Below are positions 1 through 8,495 of a DNA stretch of 62,856 nucleotides, piece after piece. Positions within the stretch are counted from its first letter, which is position 1. The number at the start of each line of letters is the position of its first letter. The notes beneath the pieces were generated by a model. The model was not told the origin of the DNA and ran no database searches. It worked only from the letters and a program-made list of their open reading frames with translations. The translations under genes were made by a program, and so were the position numbers. The DNA comes from Demequina mangrovi (lineage in GTDB: Bacteria > Actinomycetota > Actinomycetes > Actinomycetales > Demequinaceae): NCBI RefSeq assembly GCF_000759715.1, contig NZ_BBLU01000010.1:1-62856 (forward strand), written 5' to 3'.

Positions 1-610
1 CCCGCGGGGACGCCGCGACGCGCGCCGCATCGGCGGCCCCGTCGCGCGCCGCCTGGGCGACCCAGCGCGCGCGGCGCTCCTCGGAGGCGAAGCGCGCCTC
101 GGCGAGCCGGCGGACGCCGATGGTCCTCACGCCGACGTACCCCAGGGTCGCGTGGCGCATCGACGCGATCATCGCGTCGCGGTAGACGAGCGCGTTCCAC
201 CAGGTCGGCGAGTCCATCGTGGTGGTGAGGCGCGCGGTCTTGCCCGACCATAGCCGGGTGGGGGTGCGGTCCTCCTTGAGGTACGCGACCCCGCTGAGGA
301 ACGCGCGGTCGACGAAGGCCTTGAAGACGGCCGGGTACGTGCCCCACCACTGCGGGTAGAAGAACGCGAGATGGTCCGCGGCCTCGAGGTCGACGACCAT
401 CCCCGCGACCGCCTCGTCGAGGTGCCGCAGGTCGCCGCCCGGCGCGCGAAGATCGTCCGGGGCGGCGGGGTTCGGGTCGAAGTCGCGATCGGCGAGGTCG
501 ATGATGCGCACGTCCGCGTGGGCCGACGCGGCCTCGGCGTAGGCGCGGGCGAGGCGTGACGTGAGGGTGTCCGGAAGCGGGTGCCCGATGACGACGGCGA
601 TGGTGCTCAT
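1..610 (-). CDS. NAD(P)H-dependent flavin oxidoreductase, flavodoxin-like fold (partial)
   Basis: Reading leftward from the ATG at 610, the frame stays open to the window edge, so the C-terminus is missing (about 203 residues seen). The N-terminus MSTIAVVIGHPLPDT is a Rossmann strand plus FMN phosphate loop as in the NQO1/MdaB/KefF quinone reductase family. The segment FFYPQWWGTYPAVFKAFVDR near residues 91-110 is the family signature next to the flavin. The likely role is two-electron reduction of quinones or azo compounds with NAD(P)H. Its start overlaps the stop of the MarR gene by ATGA, so the two form one operon and the enzyme is probably induced when the MarR protein releases DNA. Family assignment is firm; the substrate is unknown. 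Confidence 0.8.
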   Translation of the reverse strand, partial: MSTIAVVIGHPLPDTLTSRLARAYAEAASAHADVRIIDLADRDFDPNPAAPDDLRAPGGDLRHLDEAVAGMVVDLEAADHLAFFYPQWWGTYPAVFKAFVDRAFLSGVAYLKEDRTPTRLWSGKTARLTTTMDSPTWWNALVYRDAMIASMRHATLGYVGVRTIGVRRLAEARFASEERRARWVAQAARDGAADAARVAASPR

Positions 611-1050
611 GGCTGCTCTCCTGGGGTGTCGGGGAGCCCGAGCACCCCGGCGAGGGTCTCGAGCTGGTGGCGCAGGGCTGATTCGTCGAGCTGCGGATGC
701 AGCGTGAAGAGGTCGGAGAACTCCGCCTCGAGGCGCGCCCCTGCGGCCGCGATGAGCGCGTACGCCCGGGGCGTGGGGACGATGCGGAGCCGGCGCCCGT
801 GGTGGGGGTCCGGCTCGGAGGTGAGGTAGCCGTCGCTCACGAGCGGCGGGATGCGCTTGCTGGCCGCGGCCTTCGACATCCCTGCGCCCCGGGCGAGCGA
901 CGTGACGTCCGCGCCCGGCATCGACGCCGCGACGGCGAGGAAGCCGAACGTCGCGAAGGTGACGCCGTGCTCGCGGCGCAGCAGCTCGTCGGCGTAGGTG
1001 TCCATCGCGACGATCACGCGGTGGAGGAGGAAGGAGGTCGGTTCGCTCAC
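607..1050 (-). CDS. MarR family transcriptional regulator
   Basis: A 147-residue winged-helix regulator starting at GTG 1050. Residues about 45-100 carry the MarR pattern: a helix-turn-helix (TSLARGAGMSKAAASKRI), then a wing with the charged Asp-Pro-His-His-Gly-Arg-Arg turn seen in MarR/SlyA proteins. It overlaps the flavin oxidoreductase by four bases, and two almost identical palindromes lie just upstream, so autorepression of the pair is likely. A -10-like hexamer (TGACAT, 1062-1057) ends seven bases before the GTG, which suggests a leaderless message. The ligand is unknown; oxidants, quinones or phenolics are typical for MarR-quinone reductase pairs (inference). Confidence 0.85.
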   Translation of the reverse strand: MSEPTSFLLHRVIVAMDTYADELLRREHGVTFATFGFLAVAASMPGADVTSLARGAGMSKAAASKRIPPLVSDGYLTSEPDPHHGRRLRIVPTPRAYALIAAAGARLEAEFSDLFTLHPQLDESALRHQLETLAGVLGLPDTPGEQP

Positions 1051-1057
1051 GCCCTCA

Positions 1058-1095
1058 TGTCAACACGTTGACATTCCTGTGTCAACTGGTTGACA
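1058..1095. promoter_or_regulatory. Tandem MarR operator palindromes
   Basis: Two 16-bp palindromes, TGTCAACACGTTGACA (1058-1073) and TGTCAACTGGTTGACA (1080-1095), each have perfect 7-bp arms TGTCAAC/GTTGACA and differ only in the two central bases. Their starts are 22 bp apart, about two helical turns, so two dimers could bind one DNA face. Each arm contains TTGACA, so the sites coincide with possible -35 elements on both strands. On the minus strand TTGACA (1085-1080) is 17 bp from TGACAT (1062-1057). The position just upstream of the MarR gene suggests autorepression, and folC on the other side could also be affected. Confidence 0.85.
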
Positions 1096-1142
1096 ACCTT
1101 TGTGCGTCCGGGCCTGCGCGGCGCCGTGACAGACTTGTGCGC

Positions 1143-2540
1143 ATGACCGACCTTGACCTCGGTGGCATGAGCCTCGAGGAGGCCGAGCGCGAGATCTACG
1201 CGCACATCGTCTCCCGCAACCCCGAGCACGACTTCGAGCCCACCCTCGACCGCGTCCGCGAGGCCTGCGACCTCCTGGGCAGCCCGCAGGACGCCTACAA
1301 GGTGATCCACCTCACGGGTACCAACGGCAAGACCTCGACCGCGCGCATGACCGAGTCGCTGGTGCGCGAGCACGGGCTGCGCACCGGGCTGTTCACGTCG
1401 CCGCACCTCACCACGGTGCGCGAGCGCATCCAGATCGACGGCGAGCCCATCGCGCTCGAGGACTTCGTGCGCCTGTGGCTGGAGGTCGCCCCGATCATCC
1501 ACCTGGTCGATGCGCGCGCGACCGCGGCAGGCGGACCCCGCATGAGCTTCTTCGAGGTGCTCGTGGTGCTCGCGTTCGCCGCCTTCGCGGACGCGCCCGT
1601 CGACGTCGCCGTCATCGAGGTCGGCATGGGAGGCGTGTGGGACGCGACCAACGTCGCGACCGGCGAGGTCGCGGTCGTCACGCCCGTGGGCCTCGATCAC
1701 CAGGAGTGGCTGGGCGACTCGCTCGCGGACATCGCGGCCGAGAAGTCCGGGATCATCAAGGACGGCGCCGCGGTCGTGATGGCCGCGCAGTCCGAGTCGG
1801 TCGAGCCGGTGCTCGACGCGGCGATCGAGGAGCGCGGCGCACGGGCCTACCGGGAGGGCGAGGCGCTCGAGGTGATGGAGCGGCAGCCGGGCGTCGGGGG
1901 ACAGCTGGCGACCCTGCGCACCGCGGCCGCGACCTACACCGACATCTTCATCCCGCTCTACGGGCCCTACCAGGCGCACAACGCGCTGCTCGCGCTCGCG
2001 GCGACCGAGCTGCTGCTGGCCGCGGGGGGAGAGCCGGCATCGCTCGCGGGCGAGACCGTCGAGGCGGCCTTCGCCCAGGTGAGCTCGCCCGGGCGCCTCG
2101 AGGCGGTCCGCACGGCGCCGCTCATCCTCGTCGACGCCGCGCACAACCCCCACGGCATCGAGGCGTTGGTCTCCGCGCTCGACGAGTCCTTCGCGTTCGA
2201 GACGCTCGTCGGCGTGGTGGGGATCCTCAAGGACAAGGACGCCGACGGCATCCTCGCGGCGCTCGAGCCCGCGCTCGCGCACGTGGTCCTCACCGCATCG
2301 TCCTCGCCGCGGGCCGTGCCCGTGGAGGAGCTCGAGCCGCTCGCGAACGAGATCTTCGGCGAGGACCGCATCACCGTCGCCGAGTCCCTGCCCGACGCGA
2401 TCGACGCCGCGGTGCAGCGCTCCGAGCGCGACAGCGACCTGGGCGCGGGGGTCCTCGTGGTCGGCTCGATCACGCTCGTCGCGGAGGCGCGCGTGCTCAC
2501 CGGCGCGGACCGCCGCAAGGGCCAGGGGAAGGCTCGATGA
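1143..2540 (+). CDS. folC: Bifunctional folylpolyglutamate synthase / dihydrofolate synthase
   Basis: A 465-residue Mur-ligase-type enzyme that adds glutamate to dihydropteroate or folates using ATP in the cytosol. The P-loop HLTGTNGKTSTARM lies near residues 57-70. The Mur-ligase centre EVGMGGVWDATN is near 160 and the C-terminal domain starts at the DAAHNPHG motif near 330. I chose ATG 1143 because the hexamer CAGACT (1130-1135) ends eight bases before it, the spacing seen at other apparent leaderless starts here; ATG 1167 is an alternative. It overlaps the next gene by ATGA. Adjacent DUF4233 and ndk genes are the usual actinobacterial context. Confidence 0.95.
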   Translation: MTDLDLGGMSLEEAEREIYAHIVSRNPEHDFEPTLDRVREACDLLGSPQDAYKVIHLTGTNGKTSTARMTESLVREHGLRTGLFTSPHLTTVRERIQIDGEPIALEDFVRLWLEVAPIIHLVDARATAAGGPRMSFFEVLVVLAFAAFADAPVDVAVIEVGMGGVWDATNVATGEVAVVTPVGLDHQEWLGDSLADIAAEKSGIIKDGAAVVMAAQSESVEPVLDAAIEERGARAYREGEALEVMERQPGVGGQLATLRTAAATYTDIFIPLYGPYQAHNALLALAATELLLAAGGEPASLAGETVEAAFAQVSSPGRLEAVRTAPLILVDAAHNPHGIEALVSALDESFAFETLVGVVGILKDKDADGILAALEPALAHVVLTASSSPRAVPVEELEPLANEIFGEDRITVAESLPDAIDAAVQRSERDSDLGAGVLVVGSITLVAEARVLTGADRRKGQGKAR

Positions 2541-2941
2541 GCGCGCGACCGCAGCGCTCCGCGCGGCTGATCTTCTGCCAGGCCGTGCTCGCGCTCGAGG
2601 CGTTCGCGGCGCTGTTCGCGACCCTCGTGCTGTGGGGCCTGAGCCGCGCCGACGAGATCGACGTGCCCGGCGCCGTCGTGTGGGGCGGCGGGCTCGGGCT
2701 CATGGTGCTGCTCGGCTACGCGGCGGGGCAGCAGCGCAAGCGGTGGGGCCTCGCGCTCGGCTGGGCGCTGCAGGTGCCGATGATCGTGGGCGGCCTCATC
2801 GAGCCGATGATCGCCATCATCGGCGTCGCCTTCCTCGCGACCTGGATCACGGGCGTCCGGCTGGGCGGACGCATCGATCGCGAACGCGCGGAGCGCGATG
2901 CCGCGGCTGCCGCGGCGGAGGCGGCGGGCGAGACGGCGTGA
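2537..2941 (+). CDS. DUF4233 small membrane protein
   Basis: A 134-residue membrane protein with about four hydrophobic segments (roughly residues 10-32, 42-62, 68-84 and 86-105) and a charged Arg/Glu/Ala tail. Its size, topology and place immediately after folC (ATGA overlap) match the actinobacterial DUF4233 family, whose function is not established. Translational coupling to folC and to the following membrane protein gene (GTGA overlap) indicates one transcript. No catalytic residues are visible. Confidence 0.75.
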   Translation: MSARPQRSARLIFCQAVLALEAFAALFATLVLWGLSRADEIDVPGAVVWGGGLGLMVLLGYAAGQQRKRWGLALGWALQVPMIVGGLIEPMIAIIGVAFLATWITGVRLGGRIDRERAERDAAAAAAEAAGETA

Positions 2942-3384
2942 GCGGCTTCCTCTGGCGCATGAGCGGCGCGCTGGCCGCCGGCGTGCTCGGGCTCACCCTG
3001 ATCTTCTGGCAGCTCGAGCATGCGCAGCTCCACGCCTTCGCGGGGCTCGGACGTCCGTCGCCCGCGGTCTACGCGCTGCTGTTCGCGGGGCTGCTGCTGC
3101 TCAACTTCTCGGTGTTCTACGCGCTCACCCGGTGGGCGCGCTTCGTGCGGGAGCACCCCGACACCCGCCAGCTGCCGCCGTGGTTCCTCATCGCGATCAT
3201 CGTGATCTCCGGAGGAGTGCTGGTCACCGGCATCGCGGTGCACGCGGGGTACCTGCGCTCGCTCGACCCGCTGCCGATGACCATCAGCCAGGGCTTCGTG
3301 GCCTTCGAGGCGGCGTTCGCGTCGCTCGCTCTCGTGCCGCTGGTGCTGCTCGCGGTGCGGTGGTCCGGCGGATACCGCCGCTAG
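2938..3384 (+). CDS. Hypothetical four-helix membrane protein
   Basis: A 148-residue protein starting at GTG 2938, coupled to the DUF4233 gene by a GTGA overlap. Hydrophobic segments lie near residues 10-27, 45-65, 83-103 and 117-140, separated by short charged loops. I do not recognise a family or conserved motif. It ends convergently with apt, overlapping that gene's stop by four bases, so the strands meet with no intergenic space. A role together with DUF4233 in the membrane is possible but unsupported beyond position. Confidence 0.6.
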   Translation: MSGFLWRMSGALAAGVLGLTLIFWQLEHAQLHAFAGLGRPSPAVYALLFAGLLLLNFSVFYALTRWARFVREHPDTRQLPPWFLIAIIVISGGVLVTGIAVHAGYLRSLDPLPMTISQGFVAFEAAFASLALVPLVLLAVRWSGGYRR

Positions 3385-3890
3385 ACCACCACCACCGACG
3401 TGACCTCGTAGCCCTCGAGCACGTCGCGGCCCGGCAGCTCGCCGATCTCGATGAGGAAGCTGAAGCGCACGGATGCGGCGCCGCCGCGCTCGAGCATCTC
3501 CGCGACCGCGCGGGCGGTGCCGCCGGTCGCGAGCACGTCGTCGATCACCAGCACGTGCTGTCCCTCGACCGAGCTCGCGCTCACCGCGAGATCGCGCGCG
3601 CCGTACTCGATCTCCGCGGTGGACTCGAGCAGATCGTCGCCGGGCATCTTGCCCTTCTTGCGCACCATCGCCATGCCGACGTCCAGCGTCTGCGCGACCA
3701 CCGGGGCGAAGATGAACCCGCGCGCGTCCACGCCCGCGACCACGTCGACCTGCGCGCCGCTGGGCGGCATGAGCTGCACGCACGCCTCGCGGAAGCGCTC
3801 GGGGCTCGCGAGGATGGGCGCGATGTCGTAGAAGAGGATCCCCTCGATGGGGAAGTCGGGATACGTGTCGAAGTCGTCGATCGTGATCAC
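3381..3890 (-). CDS. apt: Adenine phosphoribosyltransferase
   Basis: A 169-residue purine salvage enzyme making AMP from adenine and PRPP. The PRPP-binding loop VLVIDDVLATGGTA is near residues 112-125 and the N-terminal YPDFPIEGILFYDI segment is typical of Apt. The length matches the family. Start GTG 3890 is favoured because CAGGAT (3902-3897 on the minus strand) ends seven bases upstream, consistent with a leaderless message. In many actinobacteria apt sits near relA and secDF; here it faces the folC membrane genes and diverges from ndk. Confidence 0.93.
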   Translation of the reverse strand: MITIDDFDTYPDFPIEGILFYDIAPILASPERFREACVQLMPPSGAQVDVVAGVDARGFIFAPVVAQTLDVGMAMVRKKGKMPGDDLLESTAEIEYGARDLAVSASSVEGQHVLVIDDVLATGGTARAVAEMLERGGAASVRFSFLIEIGELPGRDVLEGYEVTSVVVV

Positions 3891-3961
3891 GGGTCCATCC
3901 TGTCACGCTGGATCGGGCGGACCGTGTCGCTTTCCCGAGGCGTCCCGCTAGGCTCCCCACC

Positions 3962-4381
3962 ATGACGGAACGCACCCTCATCCTGGTGAAGCCCGACGGC
4001 GTGAAGCGCGCCCTGTCCGGGGAGGTCCTCCGGCGGGTCGAGGCGAAGGGCTACACGCTCGTCGCGGTCGAGCTGCGCCAGGCCACCCCGGAGCTGCTCG
4101 CGGAGCATTACGCCGAGCACGTGGGCAAGCCGTTCTACGACCCGCTGGTGGAGTTCATGCTCTCGGGTCCCGTGCTCGCCGTCGTCGCCGAGGGCGAGCG
4201 CGTGATCGAGGGCTTCCGGTCGCTCGCGGGCGCCACGGACCCGACCACCGCGGCGCCGGGCACCATCCGCGGCGATCTCGCCCGCCAGTGGGACCTCCCG
4301 GTGATCCACAACATCGTCCACGGCTCGGACGCTCCGGAGTCCGCCGAGCGCGAGATCGGCATCTGGTTCCCCGGCCTCTGA
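3962..4381 (+). CDS. ndk: Nucleoside diphosphate kinase
   Basis: A 139-residue enzyme that equilibrates nucleoside di- and triphosphates through a phosphohistidine. The start TLILVKPDGVKRAL is canonical and the active-site His is in VIHNIVHGSDAPESAEREI near residues 115-133. ATG 3962 lies eight bases after a TAGGCT hexamer (3949-3954), so the transcript is probably leaderless. A hairpin at 4395-4423 follows the stop and should end transcription before smc. Adjacency to folC/DUF4233 is conserved in actinobacteria. Confidence 0.96.
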   Translation: MTERTLILVKPDGVKRALSGEVLRRVEAKGYTLVAVELRQATPELLAEHYAEHVGKPFYDPLVEFMLSGPVLAVVAEGERVIEGFRSLAGATDPTTAAPGTIRGDLARQWDLPVIHNIVHGSDAPESAEREIGIWFPGL

Positions 4382-4394
4382 GCCCGATCCCGGA

Positions 4395-4423
4395 CCCCCG
4401 CTCGCGCCTCGGCTGAGCGGGGG
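4395..4423 (+). terminator. ndk terminator hairpin
   Basis: An 8-bp perfect stem (4395-4402 with 4416-4423, arm CCCCCGCT) and a 13-base loop sit 13 bases after the ndk stop and before the smc promoter. No T-run follows, which is common for terminators in very GC-rich genomes. Confidence 0.55.
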
Positions 4424-4447
4424 AGACGTTCCCCTACACTCGCACCC

Positions 4448-7400
4448 ATGCATCTCAAGACGCTGACGCTGCGCGGCTTCAAGAGCTTCGCGTCGGCGAC
4501 CACCCTGGAGTTCGAGCCCGGCGTCACCTGCGTCGTCGGCCCGAACGGCTCGGGCAAGTCCAACGTGGTGGACGCGCTCGCCTGGGTGATGGGTGAGCAG
4601 GGCGCCAAGACCCTGCGCGGCGGGCAGATGGCGGACGTCATCTTCGCCGGCACGTCCGGCCGCGCACCGCTGGGCCGCGCCGAGGTGTCGCTCACCATCG
4701 ACAACTCCGACGGCGCTCTGCCGATCGACTACACCGAGGTGACGATCAGCCGCACGCTGTTCCGCAGCGGCGGCTCCGAGTACGCGATCAACGGCTCCGC
4801 GTGCCGCCTGCTCGACATCCAGGACCTGCTGTCCGACTCGGGTCTCGGTCGAGAGATGCACGTGATCGTGGGCCAGGGCCAGCTCGACGCGGTGCTCCGC
4901 GCGACCCCCGAGGACCGCCGCCACTTCATCGAGGAGGCCGCCGGCATCCTCAAGCACCGCCGCCGCAAGGACAAGGCGCTGCGCAAGCTCGACTCGATGC
5001 AGGCCAACCTCACGCGCGTGCAGGACCTCACAGGTGAGATCCGCCGCCAGCTGGGCCCGCTGGGCAAGCAGGCCGAGGTCGCGCGGCAGGCGCAGCGCAT
5101 CCAGATCGACGTCCGCGACGCGCGCTCGCGCCTGCTCGCGGACGACATCGCGACGCTCACCGAGTCGATGTCGAAGGACAAGGCGGACGAGACCGCGCTG
5201 CTCGAACGGCGCGCGACGGTCGAGAAGGCGCTCGCCGAGGCGCGCGACCAGCTCGCCGAGCTCGAGCGTCAGGCCGCCGAGGCCGCGCCGGCGCTGACCA
5301 AGGCCAACGACGTCTACTACCGCCTCGGCGCGATCCGGGAGCGGCTGCGCAACCTCCACACCCTCGCCGAGGAGCGCGTGCGCATGCTCGGCAGCACGCA
5401 GAGCGAGGCGCCGCCGACCGACCTCGTCGACCTCGACGAGCAGGTCGAGCGCGCCAAGGCCGCCCGCGCCGAGCTCGAGGCCGAGGTCGCCGCCGCGGAC
5501 GAGGCGCTCGAGGCCGCGATCGAGGCGCGCAAGGACGCCGAGGACACCGCGTTCCAGTCGGACCGTCACCACGCGAACCTGCTGCGCTCGGTCGCCGACC
5601 GGCGCGAGGGCGTCGCCCGCCTCGCGGGCCAGGTGGCGGCCAAGCGTTCGCGCGTCGAGTCGGCGGAGGCCGAGATCGGCCGTCTGCAGGAGCAGCTCGC
5701 CTCCGCGGAGAAGCGCGCGCACGATGCGAACGCCGAGTTCCAGAGCGTCGAGACCTCGGTCGCGACCGTCGAGGGCGGCGAGGATGATCTCGACGCGCTT
5801 CACGAGGCCGCGACCGGCGCGTGGGAGCAGGCCAAGGCCGCCGTGGCGGAGCTCAAGGACGCCGTGCACCATGCGATGCGCGAGCGGGACACGTGGGCCG
5901 CGCGCGGCGAGGCGCTCGAGCTGTCGCTGGTCCGCAAGGACGGCGCCGGGGCGCTGCTCGCGAGCGGCACCCGTGCGGTGCAGGGCTCGGTCGCCTCGCT
6001 GATCGACGTGGCAGGCGACGCCGAGGACGCGATCGCCGCGGCGCTCGGCCCCCTCGCGGACGCGCTCGCCGTCGCGACCGTGGACGACGCGGTGGACGCG
6101 ATCCGCTGGCTGCGCGACGAGGACGCCGGCCGCGCCCGCTTCCTCGTGGCGGACCCCGACGCGGTCGCCCAGAACCCCGCGGTCGAGCTGCCCGCAGGCG
6201 CCGCGTGGGCGACCGACCTGGTGTCGGGCCCGGCGGGCCTGGTCGAGACGGTCCGCGCGCTGGTCGCCGGAGTCGCCGTGGTCGACGACCTCGCCGCCGC
6301 CCGCGCGCTGGTCGCGACGCACGGGCATGTCACGGCCGTGACGCGACGCGGCGACGTGCTGGGCGGGCGCTCGGCCTCGGGAGGCGCGGGAGACGCGCCG
6401 AGCATCATCCACGTGCAGGCCGCCTACGACGACGCGCGCGACAAGCGCGACGCCGCGGCCGCCGAGGTGACGCGCGCCGAGGAGCGCCTGCGTGCCGCCG
6501 AGGAGACGGAGGCGGAGACGCGAGGTGCGCATGAGCGCACGCTCGCCCGCCTCAGCGAGGCCGACGCGAAGGCCGCCGCGGTCGCGGAGCAGCTGGGGCG
6601 CCTGGGCGCCGAGGCCCGCGCCGCGAAGGCCGAGGTCGAGCGGTACACCGAGCAGCTGACGCAGGGGCGCGACCGTCTGACCGCCGACGAGGACGAGCTC
6701 GCGAGCCTCACCGAGCGCCTGGCCGCGGCCCAGGCCGAGCCCGAGCAGTTCGAGGCGGACACGCGCGAGGCGCAGGAGCGTCGCGACGCGGACGAGCTGC
6801 GCGCCCGCGAGTCGCGTGCCCACGAGACGGAGGCGCGGCTCGCGCTGCGCACGTCGGAGGAGCGGGCGCGCGCGCTCGCCTCGCGTGCCGAGAGCCTCGA
6901 GCGCGCCGCGGTCGCCGAGCGCGAGGCTCGCGCCCGCGCGGAGGCCGCCGCCGCGCGGCGCGAGGTCCAGGCGCAGGCCGCACGCGAGGTGATCGCGGGT
7001 AGCCGCGACGCGCTCGCGCTCATCGACGTGTCGGTGCAGCGCGCGGACGACAACCGCGCCGCGGTGGAGGCTCAACGGGCCGAGCGCACCGGCACGCTCG
7101 CGCAGGTGCGCCGCTCGGTCGACGAGCTGTCGACCGAGCACGCGCGCCTCACGGACGACGCGCACCGCGACGAGGTCGCGCGCGCCGAGCAGAACGTGCG
7201 CCTCGAGCAGCTCCGCCAGCGCGCGGTCGACGAGCTCGGCGTGGACCCCGACCGCCTGGTCGAGGAGTTCGGCCCCCACCTGGGCGTGCCGGTCGTCGAC
7301 ACCGACGCGGATCCCGAGGCCGAGCCGGAGACGGTGCCGTACGTGCGGGAGCAGCAGGAGACTCGCCTGCGCAAGGCCGAGCGTGCGATGAACCAGCTGG

Positions 7401-8005
7401 GCCGCGTCAACCCGCTCGCGCTCGAGGAGTTCGCGGCGCTCGAGGAGCGCCACAAGTTCCTCACGGACCAGCTCGCGGACATCAAGCGCTCGCGCGAGGA
7501 CCTCCTCACCATCGTCAAGGAGATCGACGAGCGCGTCGAGGTGATCTTCGCGGAGGCCTTCGCGGACACCGCGGCGCAGTTCGACCGCGTGTTCCCGCGC
7601 CTGTTCCCCGGCGGCGAGGGCAGGCTCGTGCTCACCGACCCGGCGAACATGCTCACCACCGGCATCGAGGTCGAGGCGCGCCCCGCGGGCAAGAAGGTCA
7701 AGCGCCTGTCGCTGCTGTCCGGTGGCGAGCGCTCGCTCACCGCGGTCGCGCTGCTCGTGTCGATCTTCAAGGCCCGCCCCAGCCCGTTCTACGTCATGGA
7801 CGAGGTCGAGGCCGCGCTCGACGACGTCAACCTCGGGCGCCTGCTCGAGATCTTCCGGGAGCTGCAGGAGGACTCGCAGCTCATCGTCATCACGCACCAG
7901 AAGCGCACCATGGAGATCGCGGACGCGCTCTACGGCGTGACGATGCGCGGCGACGGCGTCACCACGGTCATCAGCCAGCGGCTCAAGGACGAGGCCGCCG
8001 TCTGA
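4448..8005 (+). CDS. smc: Chromosome segregation protein SMC
   Basis: An 1185-residue structural-maintenance-of-chromosomes ATPase. The Walker A motif GPNGSGKSN is at residues 31-39, followed by a long Glu/Arg/Ala-rich coiled coil, a hinge region around residues 480-640, a second coiled coil, the signature LSGGERSLTAVALL and Walker B FYVMDEVEAALDD near the C-terminus. It acts as a dimer with ScpA/ScpB to organise and segregate the chromosome. ATG 4448 lies eight bases after TACACT (4435-4440), suggesting a leaderless message. The coiled-coil codons give long open frames on the opposite strand that are artefacts. Confidence 0.97.
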   Translation: MHLKTLTLRGFKSFASATTLEFEPGVTCVVGPNGSGKSNVVDALAWVMGEQGAKTLRGGQMADVIFAGTSGRAPLGRAEVSLTIDNSDGALPIDYTEVTISRTLFRSGGSEYAINGSACRLLDIQDLLSDSGLGREMHVIVGQGQLDAVLRATPEDRRHFIEEAAGILKHRRRKDKALRKLDSMQANLTRVQDLTGEIRRQLGPLGKQAEVARQAQRIQIDVRDARSRLLADDIATLTESMSKDKADETALLERRATVEKALAEARDQLAELERQAAEAAPALTKANDVYYRLGAIRERLRNLHTLAEERVRMLGSTQSEAPPTDLVDLDEQVERAKAARAELEAEVAAADEALEAAIEARKDAEDTAFQSDRHHANLLRSVADRREGVARLAGQVAAKRSRVESAEAEIGRLQEQLASAEKRAHDANAEFQSVETSVATVEGGEDDLDALHEAATGAWEQAKAAVAELKDAVHHAMRERDTWAARGEALELSLVRKDGAGALLASGTRAVQGSVASLIDVAGDAEDAIAAALGPLADALAVATVDDAVDAIRWLRDEDAGRARFLVADPDAVAQNPAVELPAGAAWATDLVSGPAGLVETVRALVAGVAVVDDLAAARALVATHGHVTAVTRRGDVLGGRSASGGAGDAPSIIHVQAAYDDARDKRDAAAAEVTRAEERLRAAEETEAETRGAHERTLARLSEADAKAAAVAEQLGRLGAEARAAKAEVERYTEQLTQGRDRLTADEDELASLTERLAAAQAEPEQFEADTREAQERRDADELRARESRAHETEARLALRTSEERARALASRAESLERAAVAEREARARAEAAAARREVQAQAAREVIAGSRDALALIDVSVQRADDNRAAVEAQRAERTGTLAQVRRSVDELSTEHARLTDDAHRDEVARAEQNVRLEQLRQRAVDELGVDPDRLVEEFGPHLGVPVVDTDADPEAEPETVPYVREQQETRLRKAERAMNQLGRVNPLALEEFAALEERHKFLTDQLADIKRSREDLLTIVKEIDERVEVIFAEAFADTAAQFDRVFPRLFPGGEGRLVLTDPANMLTTGIEVEARPAGKKVKRLSLLSGGERSLTAVALLVSIFKARPSPFYVMDEVEAALDDVNLGRLLEIFRELQEDSQLIVITHQKRTMEIADALYGVTMRGDGVTTVISQRLKDEAAV

Positions 8006-8162
8006 CGCCCCTGCTATCCCGGCGTCGTGCGGCGCCCGGGACTTTTCGGCGCGCTCGTGCGTTATCCCTGCGGGTCGACGCGCTCCATTCGTGGGACTTG
8101 TCCGATCTGTGAGGATGGGGCACCATGCTGGGGCTGCAAGGTCCAGCGGAACGAGGAGCGAG

Positions 8163-8420
8163 ATGTTCAGTCAGATGGTGGGGACCCTCGTGGTCGGCGC
8201 GATCATCGCGCTCGTCGTGTTCGTCGCGGCCTTCGCCGCCGAGGGCCGCGGGCGCCGGGTCGTGCGCCTCGTGCTCGGCGAGGAGGAGCGCCGCTCCGTC
8301 CGCGAGCACCTCTACGACGACCTCGACCGCCCCGCCTCCACGCTGGACGTGGTGGGCGAGCTGGGCCGCGAGACCGCGTCCATCCCCGTCGTGCAGCCGC
8401 GGGCCCGCCACCGCCACTGA
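8163..8420 (+). CDS. Small single-pass membrane protein, hypothetical
   Basis: An 85-residue protein with one N-terminal transmembrane helix (about residues 5-27), then a basic juxtamembrane stretch and a soluble tail rich in Arg and Glu ending in RHRH. ATG 8163 is preceded by a purine-rich ribosome binding site (GAGGAGCGAG). It lies between smc and ftsY on the same strand. I do not recognise the family. The codon bias matches the surrounding genes, and the third-position GC preference supports real coding. Confidence 0.6.
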   Translation: MFSQMVGTLVVGAIIALVVFVAAFAAEGRGRRVVRLVLGEEERRSVREHLYDDLDRPASTLDVVGELGRETASIPVVQPRARHRH

Positions 8421-8495
8421 GAGCCTCGCGCCCGCCGAAGCGGAGCGCCGCCCCGCGCCGCACCGGCGCCCGTGACGACCTGAGAGACTGTGCCC

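Noticed and set aside
1475..2536. A long plus-strand frame in front of the DUF4233 gene
   Set aside because: It runs out of frame through folC. The real gene starts at ATG 2537, overlapping the folC stop.
3887..7897. A 1336-codon open frame on the minus strand opposite ndk and smc
   Set aside because: It is the mirror of the GC-rich coiled-coil codons of smc. The composition is low-complexity Arg/Leu/Ala, it crosses ndk, and it lacks any recognisable domain.
8490..8495. GTG 8490 as the ftsY start
   Set aside because: Possible, but GTG 8496 fits the seven-base spacing from GAGACT. The difference is two residues only.
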